This document shows, piece by piece, positions 63,177-64,000 of a stretch of DNA of 64,000 bases. The stretch covers positions 8,604,989 to 8,668,988 of the forward strand of contig CAIIXF020000006.1 of NCBI GenBank assembly GCA_903813345.2, written 5' to 3'. Within the stretch, counting starts at the first letter, position 1; each line of letters begins with the position of its first letter. The notes beneath the pieces are model-generated. The model did no database searches. It saw only the letters and a program-made list of their open reading frames with translations, and had not been told where the DNA came from. The position numbers and the translations under genes are program-made. The stretch is from Owenia fusiformis (taxonomy: Eukaryota > Annelida > Polychaeta > Sabellida > Oweniidae).

Positions 63177-64000
63177 TTCCCATTGAACTAAAAGCAATAA
63201 TGGAATGACAATATCCAGTCAACTTTCACAATTAACAATACCTCAGTCTATCAGTTATGTCAGACAAATGACCAATTGTCTATACCACAGTGTGATATAA
63301 CAGACATTGTACATCAGTCAATTAAAATTAAATGACTAATTGGAATATGACACTGTAAAATTAAAATTACATTCCAGTGGGGAACTCAATTATTCACGAG
63401 TTGAGAACAATCACATTGAATCTATGTTATGGCATTGGTTAAGCGGGAAAGTGCAATATAAAAACACAGATGAGACTATATGTCAATGTCTATAGTCCAT
63501 GTACTGTATGTCTCATAGAGATTGTACACTACTTCTCTAACTTCATACATACATGCCCGTAGCCAGGGGGGGGGGAGTTCGCAGGGTTCAGGCGACCCCC
63601 CCCCACCTGGCCAAAAATTCTCAAAATCATGCAGTTTTTCACCATTTTGAGCACAGTACTAAAATACAATGTAATGGATGTTTGGTTCATACAATTCATA
63701 TGCAGAAGGGGCGATATAAATAATTTTCAAATAAAGAGGGCAGGCCAATCATGGGCTTTGAAAGCACATGGGCCAATCATCTGTTTTTTATTTGAGACAG
63801 TAATTTCAGAGAAAAATGTAACTAGGTTTCTACTGCTGCTGCCATCTTTATATCGGCCAAAAACCTAAGATTGTGAATCATTCCCCCAGTGTATGAGTAA
63901 TGGACGTCATGGACGGATATATGCTGTCATATTCCTCAAGGTCATACTCTTGGGCATTATATCTAGTTGAGAGTCCATGATGTAATATTATAAGAGTAAC
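63177..64000. other. BBLN: BBLN 3' UTR and downstream
   Basis: ATTAAA-type signals near 63320. A G/C homopolymer pair at about 63565-63605 resembles the GTAGCCAGGGGGG repeats at 30.06 and 62.65 kb. No further gene seen. Confidence 0.45.

Overview
The window is animal (metazoan) genomic DNA: AT-rich, with genes split into short exons by long introns that are full of inverted-repeat elements, tandem arrays and tRNA-derived repeats. The protein sequences look bilaterian, and the repeat style (GGAC tracts, many mariner-type MITEs and foldbacks) suggests a marine invertebrate. I cannot tell from the sequence alone whether it is a hemichordate or other deuterostome, or a mollusc or other lophotrochozoan.

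Layout. (1) 47.3 kb down to 2.7 kb, minus strand: cytosolic valyl-tRNA synthetase (VARS1 type). Twenty coding exons are visible; the anticodon-binding C-terminus lies beyond the left edge. Two of its introns carry other genes on the opposite strand: an intronless class A GPCR at 7.2-8.2 kb, and a transmembrane ZU5-UPA-Death protein of the UNC5C-like type at about 33-36.8 kb. The latter sits in a 25-kb intron that also holds nested foldback elements and satellite-like arrays. (2) 47.7-52.5 kb, plus strand: PTGES2, six exons, head-to-head with VARS across a 354-bp shared promoter. (3) 61.4-55.8 kb, minus strand: the DECD-box RNA helicase DDX39B/UAP56, complete. Seven of its eight coding introns each contain one C/D-box snoRNA, in two sequence families (four copies of about 101 nt and three of about 100 nt). 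(4) 62.3-63.2 kb, plus strand: BBLN (C9orf16/bublin), two exons, head-to-head with DDX39B.

How the genes relate. The single-copy genes are housekeeping: tRNA charging, a mitochondrial/Golgi thioredoxin-fold protein, mRNA export and splicing, and a small coiled-coil protein. Their combination is notable. In human, VARS1 and DDX39B are neighbours in the MHC class III region (6p21.33) and UNC5CL is on 6p21.1, while PTGES2 and BBLN are neighbours on 9q34.11, one of the MHC-paralogous regions. This 64-kb segment therefore looks like an unduplicated proto-MHC linkage group. The strongest new signals are this linkage, the snoRNA set in the DDX39B introns (its paired ends covary between copies, and the D-guide regions of the two families are complementary to each other), and the foldback elements nested inside the VARS introns.
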